Part shown: positions 63,365 to 64,000 of the stretch, in pieces | Layout of the letters: each line of letters starts with the position of its first letter | Position numbering within the stretch: position 1 is the first letter of the stretch | Assembly: GCF_036014195.1 (NCBI RefSeq) | Contig: NZ_CP107918.1 | Span: 6,572,001-6,636,000, forward strand | From: Streptomyces sp. NBC_00442 | GTDB taxonomy: Bacteria > Actinomycetota > Actinomycetes > Streptomycetales > Streptomycetaceae | DNA length: 64,000 nt | Direction: 5' to 3' | The notes under the pieces: model-generated | Databases searched by the model: none | Told to the model about the DNA's origin: nothing | Seen by the model: the letters and a program-made list of their open reading frames with translations, nothing else | Program-made: the position numbers and the translations under genes

Positions 63365-63802
63365 ATGAGTGACGCAGACCAACGGGCCGAGGCACGGCCG
63401 GGGGACCCGTCGGCGCCGCCCGGCCGCCCGCTCCACTGGTTCGACGACGACGCCGGCCCCGTGGTGCGTCCGTACGCCATGACGCGCGGCCGGACCACCA
63501 GCGCGGGCCAGCACCGCCTCGACCTGATCGCCGTGGTCGTCCCGGAACCCGCCGCCGACGACCCGGGCCGCGACCAGACGCTCTCCCCGGAACACGTGGA
63601 GATCGTCGAACGGTGCGGCGACGCACCGCAGTCGATCGCCGAACTCGCCGCCGGCCTCGACCTCCCCGTTGGGGTGGTCCGGGTCCTGGTCGGCGATCTC
63701 GTCGCCGATGCCCTGGTCCACGTAACCCGACCCGTTCCGCCGGCCGAGCTGCCGGACGAGTCCCTTCTCCGCGAGGTGATCAATGGCCTTCGGGCGCTCT
63801 AG
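63365..63802 (+). CDS. cvnC: DUF742 protein CvnC
   Basis: This 145-residue DUF742 protein shows VRPYAMTRGRTT near the middle and HVEIVERCGDAPQSIAELAAGLDLPVGVVRVLVGDLV, a winged-helix-like stretch typical of CvnC. It ends with EVINGLRAL, where its last 20 nt overlap the start of cvnD. Start is ATG 63365. Confidence 0.95.
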   Translation: MSDADQRAEARPGDPSAPPGRPLHWFDDDAGPVVRPYAMTRGRTTSAGQHRLDLIAVVVPEPAADDPGRDQTLSPEHVEIVERCGDAPQSIAELAAGLDLPVGVVRVLVGDLVADALVHVTRPVPPAELPDESLLREVINGLRAL

Positions 63803-64000
63803 CCGCAGAAAGCGGCACGTCGATCCGGTGACCCTCAAGATCCTGGTCGCCGGCGGCTTCGGCGTCGGCAAGACCACCCTGGTCGGCGCGGTGAGCGAGA
63901 TCCGTCCCCTGCGCACCGAGGAACGCCTCAGCGAGGCGGGCCGCCCCATCGACGACCTCGACGGTGTCGAGGGCAAGAGCACCACCACGGTGGCCATGGA
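63783..64000 (+). CDS. cvnD: conservon GTPase CvnD (partial, runs off the window)
   Basis: The first 72 residues are present. A basic N-terminus (FGRSSRRKRHVDP) leads to the P-loop LVAGGFGVGKTTLVGAVSEI and the switch I region (GVEGKSTTTVAM). This is a Ras/ATP_bind_1-like GTPase that closes the cvnABCD unit. The start ATG 63783 overlaps cvnC by 20 nt. Confidence 0.94.
   Translation, partial: MAFGRSSRRKRHVDPVTLKILVAGGFGVGKTTLVGAVSEIRPLRTEERLSEAGRPIDDLDGVEGKSTTTVAM

Overview
The window is very GC-rich DNA with strong third-position GC bias, frequent GTG/TTG starts and Streptomyces-type promoters and repeats. It is almost certainly core chromosome of a Streptomyces species. Gene content and order (chiI, the rib/his block, chiD, ppm1, fxsA, rbpA) match, from memory, the SCO1444 to SCO1405 region of S. 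coelicolor; that could not be checked here.

Layout. 1-5.2 kb: a DUF5995 protein, a uracil/xanthine permease, and an MFS exporter divergent from a ROK regulator with a palindrome between them. 5.3-14.2 kb: a large multidomain GH18 chitinase, an FMN riboswitch and the riboflavin operon ribD-ribE-ribM-ribBA-ribH, continuing into hisE, hisG and a PH-domain membrane protein. 14.4-19.8 kb: two coupled CNNM/CorC-type membrane proteins, an EccA-like AAA+ ATPase and a uridine-kinase-like protein. 20-26.5 kb: a Tat-exported C39-like peptidase, small membrane proteins, a DUF6114/DUF6230 pair, a TetR regulator and a second GH18 chitinase. Both chitinases carry the classical pair of 12-bp direct repeats (DasR-type sites) at the promoter, and a dre-like palindrome precedes the C39 gene.

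26.9-34.3 kb: acyl-CoA dehydrogenase, a streptothricin/nourseothricin-acetyltransferase-like GNAT, a phosphotransferase, an Lrp/AsnC regulator and an amidohydrolase. 34.3-41.5 kb: an unexplained 580-nt gap with a strong promoter, then ppm1, fxsA and rbpA (with a perfect SigR-type promoter), an MFS-GDPD-YczE run and a YczR-type MocR regulator. 41.7-46 kb: an FtsK/TraB-like ATPase lacking the Walker A lysine, a small membrane protein, an ankyrin protein, and a HEAT-repeat protein preceded by tandem palindromes and a tiny Cys-Cys-Cys ORF. 46-46.9 kb: a tandem array of a dispersed Streptomyces repeat.

46.9-51.6 kb: an MFS-pxpA-pxpB-pxpC operon (5-oxoproline use) divergent from a GntR/FCD regulator with a perfect 17-bp palindrome between them. 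51.7-59.2 kb: the most unusual locus, a three-gene operon. It has a kleisin-like protein, a winged-helix-like partner and a 1539-residue SMC/MukB-like ATPase. It looks like an MksFEB/Wadjet condensin with no JetD nuclease beside it and with altered Walker A and Walker B motifs. 60-64 kb: a conservon (cvnA-B-C-D), cut by the window edge inside the CvnD GTPase.

Product calls rest on reading translated sequences and remembered family motifs. No similarity search was run.
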